From Areca catechu (taxonomy: Eukaryota > Streptophyta > Magnoliopsida > Arecales > Arecaceae), in assembly GCA_021397845.1 (NCBI GenBank), contig CM038046.1, forward strand, positions 68,032,021 through 68,096,020: a stretch of DNA of 64,000 bases, in the 5' to 3' direction. Below, piece by piece: positions 47,691 through 58,881 of the stretch (its first letter is position 1; each line of letters opens with the position of its first letter). The notes beneath the pieces are model-generated. The model did no database searches. It was given only the letters and a program-made list of their open reading frames with translations, and had not been told where the DNA came from. The position numbers were made by a program, and so were the translations under genes.

Positions 47691-48036
47691 AAGGTACTTA
47701 CCCATGTTCTATGAGCAGATGGGACCCATGACCCATCAACCTGAACCCAATAGGATTAGTATCCCTAAATATAACCCAAGTACTAGTCAAGTTCCCCTTA
47801 GCCGACCCACCCCTACTATCCCATTTCTTCACAAGGTTGACATAGAAGAGAAAGTATGTAGGGCAGACCCAAAACTAGTTGACCAGGAAAGTACTCTGAC
47901 TGAAGCTGTATTAGAAGTTCAATTAATAGAGGAGAACTATGATGAGTGTAACCCTATTACCATGATGACTTTACCTGAGGAAATACAAGAAGAGAATCTA
48001 ATTAGAGAGCCTAGTCTTGAAATTCAAGAACCATAG

Positions 48037-49113
48037 GAAATTAGTGAGGACTTGGTTCCTCCAATTCAATATCCTAAAGAAGAATTCACTCCTTTAGTCC
48101 TCGTTAAAGATCCCTTGCCTGAAATTACTGACTTATCCTTCCATAAGGTGGACCTTTTGCTGCTTGTAGATTAATGTCCAAACCTTAAGATCATCCCCAT
48201 GAGTCAAGAACCAGTCGATGAATCCTCTTCCTATTTCCTACCCAACCCTAAGGCTTCCAATGCTTCCAGAACTACTCTGTTACACTTTGTTGAGGTTAGC
48301 AGGTTGCATCATTCATTTGAGCATGTTAGGTTTGCTACCTATTTATGGAAGACCTTATGGCATTTACTAAGAGTCCATGTGAAATTTTCATCTGCATGTC
48401 ATCCACCAACAAATGGTCAAGCATAAAGTTGTAGTTGAAGACTTAATAAATTTCTTTTGATAGGGATGCATAGTCGACCCTTAGATGTTGGTATGAGTCG
48501 TTTGCCCAGCATGTTAGAGATCTACATAAAGAAATTAGCAGTAAGATAAAATTGAGTAATGATACTTATAAACGACTGGCTAATTCCTAAAAATGAATTA
48601 AAGAATTTGTTGAAGTGGATTTTGTGATGATTAGGCTTAGACCTGAGCGGTTTTCCCCGGGGACCATGAAAAGTTACATGCCCGTGCAGCTGAACCCTTT
48701 AAGGTGATTAAAAAAGTTGGGCCCAATGCCTATGTGCTCGAGTTACCACCTGAATTAGGCATAGCTCAACCTTCAACATCTCATATCTAGTTGATTATAA
48801 GGAGCCAGCAATGATACCCAGTGAGCCTTTTAGACCTAACCCCATTCTTGTGAGTGAGCCTATCTCAGAGTGTCCACCAATAAATGGCCGAAGAGAGGAG
48901 AAAGGATCAAGCGTATTTTGAATGACCTGGCTATTACTACCCAAAACAAAGGTTATCACTGCTATATGGTTCATTGGCAAGGTTAACCAGAATTTGAGGA
49001 CTCATGGATCACCTGAGAGGATTTGTAATGCATTGATCTAGACCTATTAGAGGAGTACCAGAGCTAGATTGACCTTTACTCAATAGGGTCGAGTTCTTCC
49101 CATCCCGGGAGAT
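48037..49113 (+). pseudogene. CHR-B integrase end and chromodomain remnant
   Basis: Filler sequence to about 48290, then RFATYLWKTLWHLLRVHVKF and SACHPPTNGQA, which align to the integrase core of CHR-A just before its catalytic Glu. Next come GD/GPY-like remains and a chromodomain (REERIKRILNDLAITT, WITWEDL, about 48895-49025) with several stops, and finally YSIGSSSSHPG at 49078-49110, the pol end next to the LTR. Much degraded. Confidence 0.8.
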
Positions 49114-50825
49114 TGGTGAGGACACCAATATTAGCCAAAGATTGCAGGGCTCGATTTGGATCTCTGATTAATGTGTTGGGAAGTCTATCATTTTTCAATT
49201 GAGACTAGAGTCACTTGAGTCCTGAAATAAAGAAATTGAGTCCTGTAATAAAGTGAGTCAATTGAATTCATTAAGTCAGTTGAGTTAATTGAGTCCAATT
49301 AAGTTCTTTTGTTTTCAGTACATTCAAGTGAGTTCATTTGAATCTTGTAAGTTTGGATTTCTTTCATTCAAGACAAGTCCAAGAGGAGATCACTAGGCCC
49401 CATTCAAGCAACCCCTACCCCTATGCCTGGGCCCAATTCATGCCACCCGAGCCCCAAACACTTGGCACCCCAGGCCCACGTGGAGTTGGCACCAACCCAG
49501 GCCCACAAGGAATGGTGCCTCCTAGTCTAAGCCCACAATGGATGGCGCCCCCAAGTCCCAAGCCCACAAGAGTTGGCACCCCAACCCAAGCCCACAAGGA
49601 AAAGTCAAACCTCCCAGTCCAACAAGGAGTAAGCAGTCCAAGTCCTTCAAGAACTCAAGTCTCCAAGTCCAACAAGGAGTTACCTAGAGCCTCCTAATCC
49701 CACTCAAACTTTGTACTCCAACTTTGATAGAGATTTGTACTCCAACTTTGACAGAGATTTGTACTCAATCTTTGACAAGGAAACGGCCGGGTGAATCTAT
49801 AAATACCCCTCCTCTCCTTCCTCTTGTAATGATGAATTATTGAATGAAAATTTGAGTACTTTTCTTTTCTTCCCTGCCTAGTGCATTGATGCTCCGTGAG
49901 GGAGAGAGTGTGAGGCCCAACCTTAGACACTCTGTGAGGGAGAAGGTGTGAGACATAACCAAACCAAATCTACCAACCAACCAACCCAATCAAGTTCCTT
50001 CTTCCTAACCCTAGGTGCCCCATATCTTTCTTCTTTCCAAACCCTAGGCATCCCATCTTTCTTCCAAACTCATGGCCGCCTCACCCTCCCATCTCTAAAC
50101 CCTAGGCTGCCATATCCCTTCACCCAAAACCCTAGGCCACCCACCCTTTCTTCCTCCAAAGCCCTAGGCTGCCCCTTCCTTCCTCCAATTACCTAGCGCA
50201 TCCACTCCTCCAGGCCACCCACATTAGAGCCCCAGACATCTTCCTCCTCCAGGCTGCCCCTCCACATCCAGGAGTTCATCATCGTCTAGGCTTCCAGCAT
50301 CAAACTGCCCTCCTCCCTTTCCTTTACTTCCCACTTTCCCTTCATATTTTCATTTACTACTTTATAGATATTTAATCATTAGTGTTTATAGGATCCCTAT
50401 GGTACTACGCCCTGCAGACGATGTCCTCTTTGACAACTGAACCGCTAGCTAGGAGGCAAGAGTTCAAGGGAAAATTAGCCTCTTCATCGAGTCACATCCT
50501 TTAAGGTCAAGTGATCCCACTGCTTTCAAGAGAGGAGGTCTTCATTGCCAATTATTTCAATCCTTTCCCATCTCTTAGATCTATTTTGTTGAAGGTAGAT
50601 CGAGCATGTTCTAATTAGGGTTTCTTAATCCTAGAGATCCTACTTTCTTTCTTTCTTTTGAGGAATAACTTTATGGGATTATAATTTTGATCATCATAGA
50701 AGCTCGTTGCATGTTCCTTAACTTGTTTTGGGAATCACCACTTTAAATTTGATATCATACTCATATTAATTTGAACTTGATTTTTTCTTTATGATGATCA
50801 CTTGCATGCCATATGTCTCACAGCA
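49114..50825 (+). repeat. CHR-B 3' LTR
   Basis: 1712 bp. TATA box CTATAAATACC at 49797-49807. Slightly longer than the 5' LTR; one visible cause is the repeated TTTGTACTCCAACTTTGA motif at 49710-49765. Confidence 0.9.
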
Positions 50826-51196
50826 CAAGCCAACTTGCATCCTTTATGGTTTATAGTCATGGTTCCTTTTGGAACTCAAATCCTATTGGAAGTATTCAGT
50901 TTTCTTTTGTTACACATATATGCTTTATGACCAAGTTTACTACAACTAAAACAAGTAATACTAGAAGATGCAAGAATAAAGAAGTTTTTGAAATACTTTT
51001 ATTATTTTTAAGGTTTATACCCCAAACCAGCTTTGTTGAAAACTGCACATCGACTATTTAAAAGTAAATTCAGTTTTTCAAAACAAAACATGAATTTTTT
51101 AACAAAAGGCTAGACTCCATCAAGCTCTTCTTTAAACTTCTTGTTCTCCAACTCAAGGTCTTTGTTCTTCTTTATATGCTCATCATTTGAAACACC
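50826..51196 (-). pseudogene. SIRE-M gag C-terminus
   Basis: Minus strand: coiled-coil part (SNDEHIKKNKDLELENKKFK), then a decayed stretch, and a zinc knuckle CFSCSKLGHKAYMCN followed by the WVPKG motif. It aligns residue for residue with SIRE-R (60960-61330: NNDLLKKNKDLELENVKYKN, CFSCKKLGHKSFQCN). Stops are present, for example after EELDGV. Confidence 0.85.
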
Positions 51197-51197
51197 G

Positions 51198-51453
51198 AGG
51201 ATGGCCACAAAACATTGTGGGTGGGCCGAAGAACTCTCCAGTGTCCTATGGGCATACCACACAATGCCAAGGATGGCCATAGATGAAACACCATTCAACC
51301 TCATCTTTGGTGCAGAAGCGGTGATCCCAGTGAAACTGAGTCTGCCACTAGAGGCGAAGCCGGAGGGACTGGAAGAAGCCTCTACCACTAGAGGGGAGAC
51401 GGTAGAGACAAGAGAAAGAATAGGGATAGGGGAAGGAACCCTAGGGGCCCTAG
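51198..51453 (+). pseudogene. Tat-type gypsy integrase remnant
   Basis: WAEELSSVLWAYHTMPRMAI, ETPFNLIFGAEAVIPVKLSL: the end of the integrase core typical of Tat/Athila-type gypsy elements (WAEELPSVLWAYRTT...ETPF.L.FG.EAVIP in relatives). Only about 85 codons; both ends are cut by neighbours. Confidence 0.8.
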
Positions 51454-51458
51454 GGCTT

Positions 51459-53071
51459 TGGTGCGGGCACCAGACTCAGAAGAAGACTTCAGAGCTCCAT
51501 CTAGATCTCTGATTGACCTTGCCTGAAGAATTAGGGTTTTCTGGTTTGTAATAAGGGTTGACTTGATCAACTCAATTTTAGCTTGAGTCTGTATTCCCTG
51601 CAATTTATTTTGTTGAGTCATGTTGACTCAATAGTGATCTAGGACTTCAACCTGGGGTGTCACATTTTCTCCCAAGGCCAAGCAAGTGGGTGCCACACTC
51701 CCAGCCACACGCCTGAGTCCAGGGGGTGCCACATCTCCATCCAGTATGCTCTGGTCCCCACACCACAAGATAGCAGGTCCCTTCTCTCATGCGCCATTTG
51801 AGGAGAAAGCAATCTGGGATCCACAATTCAAGGGGGCGGCCCACAATATTCCATAAGAGCCAAGCTAGGAAAAGAAAGAAACTCTTATTGGAGAGTACTT
51901 CAAGGGGGCGCCCATTCCATGCCAAAAATGCCCAAAGCAAAGATGGGAAGAACCATGACTTAGGGAGAAAGAAAAGGAGGAGTCCAAAAGAGTTGAGCCA
52001 TGGAAGGAATGAAATTCTTTCTTGAAGAACAAGGCTAGGAGGCGCCACTTACCTTCCTTTTAAAACCTCCAATCCACTTTTTTTGGAAACTTTGGCCCGC
52101 CATATGTGTATGGATTAATCCTACAAACCTAATTTGAAGATCCCCTCCTTTAGTCCCACATGGGAAGATGTAAAACCCTACTCTCTTGTAAAGTCCTATA
52201 ACTTAAACCCCTCTTGTAAATTTTAAAGTAATCTGATGAATGAATTCAAGTTTTTGTATTAGCAAACTCTGTGTTTTCTCTCTTCCGCACTTGCATCCAG
52301 GTGTTGAGCTCCGTGAGGGAGTAAATCCGAGTTCCCCAGGAACCTTGAGGAGGTGTGAGATCTCCAAACCCCTAAACCCTAGGTTAGCCACTTCAACTCC
52401 AAAACCCTAGCCGCCCATCATCCACTTCAATCCACCAAACCCTAGCCTATCCCACCTCCCATGGCCTCTCTCTCCAAGTCAAGGCCGACCACCAGCATCC
52501 GGGTCCAGTCCGGATACTTCAGCTTTAGAGCGAATTTCAGAGGGAGCCAGATCAACCTCCAGGAGAATCCAGATTTCAGCAACATCAGCTTTCAAGTTCT
52601 TCAATCTGGTAAATCCTTCCTTGAGTATCTGATTCCATCACTTGTTCTTCTTCTTTCCCAGAACTTGAGTCCAGGAGAAGCCGACTCAGCCACAGGACCA
52701 GTATTGGAGGATCCATTGCGAAGGTATCCGAATCCGAGGATCTAACAATCTGCTCGAGAGAGTTCTTCCACCAAAATTTATGAAGATCACTGTCTGGTTG
52801 GTAACCCATCTCTTCTCTTTATTTCTGTCTTGTTGAAAGTTCAAAGCGAAACCCTAGGTCTGGGAGTTTCTCAACCCCCAGCGATCCGTTACTTCTGAAC
52901 CACTCTGATAACCTAGTTTCTTTTAAATTGTGCTTTCAGTTATTACCTAGTTTCTTTCAATTTAGTTTAGCTTTCATTTGGGTCAAAGCCAATTTCTGAA
53001 AATATATAAAAAAAAGAGAGAATTAATCTTAATTTATTTCCGCATCGCATCATCTCTTCTTTCATTCTGCA
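51459..53071 (+). repeat. CHR-C 5' LTR
   Basis: 1613 bp, TGGTGCGGGCACCAG...ATTCTGCA. Its partner 3' LTR is not in the window. Weak TATA-like CCTATAACTTAAACC near 52193. Confidence 0.85.
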
Positions 53072-53077
53072 TCATTT

Positions 53078-53090
53078 TGGTATCAGAGCC
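53078..53090 (+). promoter_or_regulatory. CHR-C primer binding site
   Basis: TGGTATCAGAGCC, 6 bp after the LTR; tRNA-iMet complement. Confidence 0.85.
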
Positions 53091-53941
53091 CAGTCTAGTG
53101 TTTCTGTTTTGCTTGCTTGTTTTAAGTCTCTCCTTTTACTTTGTCTGCTCGAAGTAGACTCCCCAGGATGTCCGGTCCTAGGAACGAAGCGGGTGCAAAC
53201 CTCCTCTTCCCATTCCATGGGGTGTTCCTAGGGCATGTAGGGGATCCGTTGGGTTACAACTTCGTAGCAGGAATTGTAAACGGGGGAAGCACCCTGTTTT
53301 CAGTCTGTAACTACCCTGTTGCAGGAATTATTTCTCACTATAGGTAACTCCAAATTGCATGATTTTTATTTTGCTGGAACCAGTATAATTGAAACTATTT
53401 TATATAAGTTTCCTGTAATTTATTGGTTTCTGTGAAATTTCTGAGAGTTAAATTACTGTAACTCTGTTTCTGTATTTCTGCAACTCAATTTTTTTAGAGT
53501 GATCATCTCCTAATTCATCTTAAGGGCATTTGAGCATCTAAGATAAGGGGAAGAGTTGATAACCTCTCCTTAGCCCAAAACCACCACCCACTCATTCGAT
53601 CCTAAGCCTAATTTTAAAATTTATTAGACTTAATTTGCCCTAGTGGGCTAGGGACATCAACAAGTCGGGTCAAGGCTAGTGTTGAGTTAGTTTGTCTAGT
53701 TACTCTGTGTGTGCTTTGTACTCAGTGTCTAGAACGGTGGTTTAGGGACTACGTCCCGAAGGGCTTGTGTGCTGGTCCGCCTACCTGGCCAATCACTGAT
53801 TGGTGTCTAGGATTGGCAATTAGGGACCTAACACTCCCCTTACACCTGCCTGGATGAGTCCCGAGTTACTACAGGCTAGCTTGCCACTCTGATTGGGCAT
53901 CTAGTTTGGACTCTAGGTCTAGTTAGCCCGTAGTCGTTCAG
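53091..53941 (+). other. CHR-C leader with conserved module
   Basis: Non-coding. Box 1 CAGTGTCTAGAACGGTGG (53723), box 2 ACCTGGCCAAT...ATTGGTGTCTAGG (53783-53811), box 3 CACCTGCCTGG (53843). Box 2 ends about 130 bp before the gag frame. The small frame at 53141-53347 has no domain and is probably chance. Confidence 0.7.
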
Positions 53942-56788
53942 TTGAGTCTCATTTTGTGTGTTTGCTTGCATCATCATGTCTACCCAGAATGGAGTACCCT
54001 ACCAACTGGTCAAACCCAACCTGATTTAGAGGCCATGGTTAGAGCTCTTACTGAGAGTATGAACAAATTGAGTCAGGATGTGACTGCCACTGTTGCCCAG
54101 TTTAAAGAACAAGTCCATGAGAATTTTGCCCAGCTTAGGGATCGAGTCCAAGTACTTGAGGAACCTAGGCATCAGAATTGGACTCCTGACCCAGATTTTA
54201 ATGTGCCTCAACCTCACCCACACCAAGAGCCTAGAAGACCTTTATATAGAGATCCTGAACCTAATCATAGGAGGCCTGACCCAGAACCTGAAGATAGAGA
54301 TGATAGGTTCATTCGGAACATCAAAATAGATGCACCCACTTTTGATGGTAGCTTAAACCCTAAGGTGTATTCTGATTGGGAGGGTGAGATGGACCAGTAC
54401 TTTGAGTGGTATGTCATGTCTGAGGAAAGAAAGTTCAAGTTTGCCAAGATGAAGTTAGTACGTCAAGCTAGGTTATACTGGGGGAACATTGAGCTGACCA
54501 CTAGAAGACGAAATGTAGAGCCCATAACCACTTGGCAAGGTATGAAAGAGAAGCTTAGAGATAAATATCTACCCATTTCATACCAGCAAAATCTGTTGGA
54601 CCAATGGCAGACTTTGAAACAAGGGAACCGATCTGTATCAGACTACATAACCACCTTTGATGAGTACCTGATGAGATGTGATGTGAGTGAAGCCCATGAG
54701 GTCACTTTGTCTAGGTTTAGGGCTGGACTTAAGGAAGACATAAAGAGGGAGTTGTTTCTGAGAGAGGTTACTGACCTAGACCAAGCCTATCAGATTGCAC
54801 TGAACACTGAGAAGTTTCAGAGATGACCTATACCTTCTAGGGTTAGTGCCCCAATCCCAAGAAATGGACCTAGCCAAGTTACACCTAGCAAGCCTAATCA
54901 AGGCATCCCCACCCCTAGGCCCATGGACAAAGGTAAGGTGCCTGACACCCAGAGAACCCCTAGTATCATCTGTTTTAAGTGCCAGAAGCCCGGTCATATC
55001 TCCAACCAGTGTACAGCCATAGCTTGTTTTAAGTGCCACAAGGTAGGTCATGTTTCTAGCCAGTGCCCTCGTAGATCCCTCTACATAGAAGAAGGAGGAG
55101 AAGAGAATTCCGGACCCAATGAAGAGTTTGAAGAAGAAGTTTATGAGGCCGGAATGAATTTGGTCGATGAGTATGAAGGAGAGGAGGAATCCACAGAGTC
55201 TGACCAATTAGGGGTTGTGAGATGCATCCTGTCCCAGAATAGAGTTCAGAAAGATTGGCGTAGGACTAACATCCTACAGACTTTCCTTAAACTAGAGGAT
55301 AAGGTATATAAAATCATCATAGATAGTGGGAGCTGTGTGAATGCCATTTCTACTAGCACTATCAAAATGTTAGGCTTAACCCCAGTCCCCCACCCCAACC
55401 CCAATAAGGTTTCTTGGGTAGACTCTACCTCTATACCCATCCAGTCTAGATGTCAGGTCCAAATCCAAATGCAATCCTATCAAGAGAAGATTTGGTGTGA
55501 CGTCTTGCCCATGGGGGTGAGCAGTATAATTCTTGGAAGACCTTGGTTATATGATCATGATGCCACCCTCTTAGGAAAATCCAACACCTGTGTCTTTAGT
55601 TTTAATGGGAAGAAAATCACAATCCATTCAGTCCCTCCTAAGGATGAGGTAGCTAAAGGAACCAATAAGGTCAGAGAAATGAAGACTAGAGTGAACCTAA
55701 TTAGTGCTAAGGATCTAGAACAGGAAATTCATAGTGGTTCACCTATTTGGATGTTGATTGCTAAGGAACTTAGGACTCCTACACCCTCAGAGCCTCCTCA
55801 GGAAGTTAAACCTTTGTTAGAAGAATTTGAGGATGTTTTTCCCGAGGATCTGCCAGACCACCTTCCATCTCTTAGGGATATCCAGCATTCCATAGATTTA
55901 GTCCCAAGAGCTACTTTACCCAACTTGCCCCATTATAGGATGAATCCATCTGAGCATCAGGAACTGCAAAAACAGGTTGGAGAATTGTTGAGGAAGGGGT
56001 TCATTAGAGAGAGTCTTAGCCCTTGTGCAGTCCCTGCACTTCTGACCCCAAAAAAGGATGGCACATGGAGGATGTGTATTGATAGTCGTGCCATCAACAA
56101 AATCACAATCAAGTATAGGTTCCCCATCCCTAGACTAGATGACATGCTAGATATGATGGCCAGTGCAACGGTTTTTTCTAAAATTGATCTCAAGAGCGGC
56201 TATCATCAGGTTAGGATTAGACCAGGGGATGAGTGGAAAATTGCTTTCAAAACTAAGGATGGTCTCTATGAATGGGTTGTTATGCCTTTTGGGTTGTCCA
56301 ATGCCCCTAGTACTTTCATGAGGATTATGACCCAGGTACTTAGAGCTTTCATAGGAAAGTTTGTAGTGGTCTATTTTGATGACATCCTGATCTATAGTAA
56401 GACCCCTGCAGATCACCTAGGCCACCTTAGACAAGTCTACCAAGTTTTGAGGAATGATAGTCTCTACGGTAATCTCAAAAAGTGTGAATTCTTGACCAAT
56501 AGAGTTATCTTCCTTGGTTTTGTAGTAACCCCTAACGGCGTGGCTGTCGATCCAGAAAAGATTAGGTCCATAGTAGAATGGCCAGAGCCGACCAGTGTGC
56601 ATGAAGTCAGAAGTTTCCACGGCTTGGCTACCTTCTATAGGCGATTCATCAAGGGGTTTAGTACTGTAGTTGCTCCTATCACAGACTGTATTAGGAAGGG
56701 AGAATTCCAGTGGACTGAAGCAGCCCATAAAGCCTTCCTAGATCTTAAGGATACGATGGCCCAGGCACCCATTTTGAGGTTACCCCAT
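53942..56788 (+). pseudogene. CHR-C gag-protease-reverse transcriptase, truncated
   Basis: One uninterrupted reading frame apart from a TGA at 54824-54826, probably from CGA. A better start may be ATG 53976, in another frame, implying an early frameshift. Gag: TFDGSLNPKVYSDWEGEMDQ, YLPISYQQNLLDQW, LSRFRAGLKEDIK. Two zinc knuckles (CFKCQKPGHISNQC, CFKCHKVGHVSSQC), where CHR-A has one. Protease with intact IIDSGSCVNAIS (Asp 55322-55324). RT with WRMCIDSRAINKITIK, KIDLKSGYHQVRI and VYFDDILIYSK (56369-56395), all intact. It stops at ILRLP, the junction to RNase H, where another element joins. Confidence 0.93.
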
Positions 56789-57357
56789 TAAGCCTACCCT
56801 TGATCCAAGACAACAACATCCCCACCTCACTCCACATATCAAGCCACACTAGCAAAGATCATGGTCGGCCAAGGTGTCATGAAGAAGGATTTCAAATTTC
56901 AAAAAGGGCACCACCTTGATTCATGAAGACAACATCCTCTCTTCACTCCCCCAAATCAAGCCATTCCACCAAAGAGCAAGCCAAGCCAAGGTCGGCAAAG
57001 GTTTTATGAAGGAAAAATTCAAATTTCAAATGGGTGCCCCTTCACTCATGAAGACAACCTACCCCTTTCTCCTCCCCAAATCATGTCTTGTAACCCCCTC
57101 TTTCAAATTTAAATTCAAATGTTCAAATGAGGACTTGGATGCCTATGAAAAGGGCCCTAACCCTCTTGTAAGATAATTTTTGATGAAAGAAAAAAAAAAT
57201 TCTGAAGTTTCTTCTTCCTAGCCCTTGTCTTTGACTTGGAACTCTATGAGAGAGTGTGCCTTTGTCCTTCAGGATATCGAGGGGTGAGAGGCCCTAGGTT
57301 ACCTTCTTCCTATGCAAGCCACCAACCTTTCTTCCCAAGCTTGGACGCCCCCTGGAA
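56788..57357 (+). repeat. LTR fragment, chromovirus-like
   Basis: Layout resembles the R/U5 of CHR-B: GCCTATGAAAAGGGCCCTAA, CTTGTAA...GATGAAAGAAAAA, then a CTCTATGAGAGAGTG and GTGAGAGGCCCTAGG stretch. 56800-57090 holds two to three diverged ~115 bp units (ATGAAGACAAC...AAATCAAGCCA...AAATTTCAAA). The LTR start is missing. Confidence 0.55.
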
Positions 57358-57796
57358 TGATGCGGGAGAAGGGGGGGCTAGCTAGGAGGATCGTTGGAGA
57401 GCTGAGAAGTCTACTGTAATTAGGGTCAAAAGGCAGAAAAAATATGTGGGGGCAAGAAAGATGGATACTCTATGGACTTGGAACTTACCTTTATGGAGAG
57501 ACATCGCACCTCTATGGCATCTCACCCCCCCCACTACATGTAGTTTAGGGCATCCCACCCATCTCACTACATGCGGAGCCTAGGGCGTCCCACCCAAATC
57601 GCTACCTGGGATCGTGAAGGAGAAGCTCCAAGATCATTGAGAGGACTCAGCTAGGGAGAATATAACTAGGGCCTCACACCCTTCGACACCCGCAAGTGAA
57701 GGAAAAACGGGCCTCATGCCCACTCCTGACGGAGGCAGAACCAAGAACACACTTTTCAAAAATTCATAATCATCATCATTATTCAAGAGAGGATGT

Positions 57797-57810
57797 GCCT
57801 TTATATAGGC
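57797..57810 (-). promoter_or_regulatory. TATA box of the MINI-2 LTR
   Basis: GCCTATATAAAGGC on the minus strand, at the position corresponding to the MINI-1 TATA box relative to the LTR end. Confidence 0.55.
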
Positions 57811-58719
57811 TTACAAAACTTGGGGCCCAAGAAAAAAATACAAGGCATGCAGCCAAAAAAATGTAACAACCCAAACCTGCTTTGTTTGCAGCCTGAAAAC
57901 ATGGTAAAAAATTAAAAACAATCCTCCTCATATGGTGAAAAATAAAACTAATCCTAATCTAAAAGTAATTTTAGTAACCTCCTAACCGGTCCATGCATCT
58001 AGATTTAAAAGAAAAAAAAAAATCCAAATTCGTCAAGATCTATGCTGAGTTATTCTGAAATCCATGCAGGCTTGATGATTGTGTAGAAAATTCATGCTCT
58101 GAGAAGTATGCCTTTGGGATCCGTGTAAAATTGTTCTACTTTGAGATCCATGCAGAAAAAAACTCCCTATGACCTATGACCGTGGAACAGGGGCGACCCG
58201 TGGAGGTGTGGAGACGGCTTCATGGGTAGAGGTCCGACGGGGACTGCACGGGCAACAATAGATGGCTGCTCGGGCAGTGACAGACGGTGGCGCGGGGGAG
58301 AGGGGCATGTGGGTGGAGCCACAGGGGTGGATGGCCATGGGAGGAGCCACACGGGGCATGGTCACGGGCGGTTCCGTGGGATTTGCCAGCGTTCCCATGA
58401 AGAAATCGATGTTGGGGGATGGTGGACGGTCGTCAGGGGTGCCACCGGAGGTCGAGTGAGGCTGATCTAGGACAAACGGGAAGAAAAAAAAAAAAAAAAA
58501 TGGAGGTTCCGGGAGGTTGAAGATGATAGGGATAAATGGGGAATAAGTCAGGAATAAAATGTGGATAAAGTGCGGATAACAAGAATAGATGGAATAGCTG
58601 GGATAAATATTTTTAGACTAAAATAAAAAATATCTGAAAAAAGGAAAAGCAAAACCCAGATAGGTTTTGATGTCCCCATCATTCTCCTCGGGTGGGGAAA
58701 ACTCAACTCCGTCGAGTCA

Positions 58720-58806
58720 GGCTCGCTGCATTTTTTTTTTCTCTCTTTTTTTTGTATCTTTTTTTTTCTCTTCTACTTTTTCTTCATTTTTTTTTCAATT
58801 TTTTTT
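58720..58806. repeat. T-rich low-complexity run in the MINI-2 internal domain
   Basis: T runs broken by CTCT and TCTTC; on the element's own strand, a purine-rich tract. Confidence 0.8.
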
Positions 58807-58826
58807 TCCAACCCTAATCCTCTCCT

Positions 58827-58881
58827 GCTCTGATACCAAAATTGATGTGGGTTGAAGATCTGATACCAAAATTGATGGGGG
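58827..58881 (-). promoter_or_regulatory. MINI-2 primer binding site, duplicated
   Basis: TGGTATCAGAGC on the minus strand at 58827-58838. A second, slightly shorter copy (TGGTATCAGATC) lies 30 bp further on, because CTGATACCAAAATTGATG is tandemly repeated at 58830 and 58860. Confidence 0.7.

Larger units (their letters stand above)
37286..48036 (+). pseudogene. CHR-B gag and acidic filler frame, split by Angela-2
   Basis: Gag starts at ATG 37286 (MESNLETKLRVVTKQLAQLN, coiled), with IRNIRLEAPTFGGSLDPKAY, YIDWKGDMDQYFEW and KLKLVHQARIHWGN, up to the insertion at 37790. After Angela-2 it resumes at 47691 in YLPMFYEQM. The downstream frame (to 48036) is not gag: it is acidic and Pro-rich (TLTEAVLEVQLIEENYDE, MMTLPEEIQEENLI) and I do not recognise it. 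Stops at 37366, 37481 and 37730. Confidence 0.7.
34505..50825 (+). mobile_element. CHR-B: internally deleted chromovirus
   Basis: 5' LTR 34505-36162, primer site 36170-36181, leader, gag start 37286-37790, Angela-2 insertion, gag end, an acidic filler, remnant of integrase and chromodomain, 3' LTR 49114-50825. Exact target duplication CAAGC at 34500-34504 and 50826-50830. Protease, RT, RNase H and most of integrase are missing, so this is a non-autonomous derivative with both LTRs and a reduced coding region. Confidence 0.9.
29996..51196 (-). mobile_element. SIRE-M: SIRE-type copia element, triply interrupted region
   Basis: Minus-strand element whose parts can be rejoined: gag end (50826-51196), protease/pre-integrase (33991-34499), integrase (33004-33990), RT (32131-32890), RNase H (29996-30739). 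Between them sit CHR-B (with Angela-2 inside) and a solo LTR. Neither LTR of SIRE-M is in the window: the 5' end is cut at 51196 and the 3' end at 29996 by other elements. Confidence 0.85.

Noticed and set aside
49338..49697. 119-codon Pro-rich ORF (and 34743-34955 in the other copy)
   Set aside because: Part of the CHR-B LTR U3 with repeated GGCACCCCAGGCCCAC-type units; no conservation of the frame between the two LTRs.
53141..53347. 68-codon ORF after the CHR-C primer site
   Set aside because: Located in the leader, no domain, not seen in the leaders of CHR-A or CHR-B.
58222..58470. ORFs in the GC-rich block of MINI-2
   Set aside because: Composition-driven; the block is part of the LTR.
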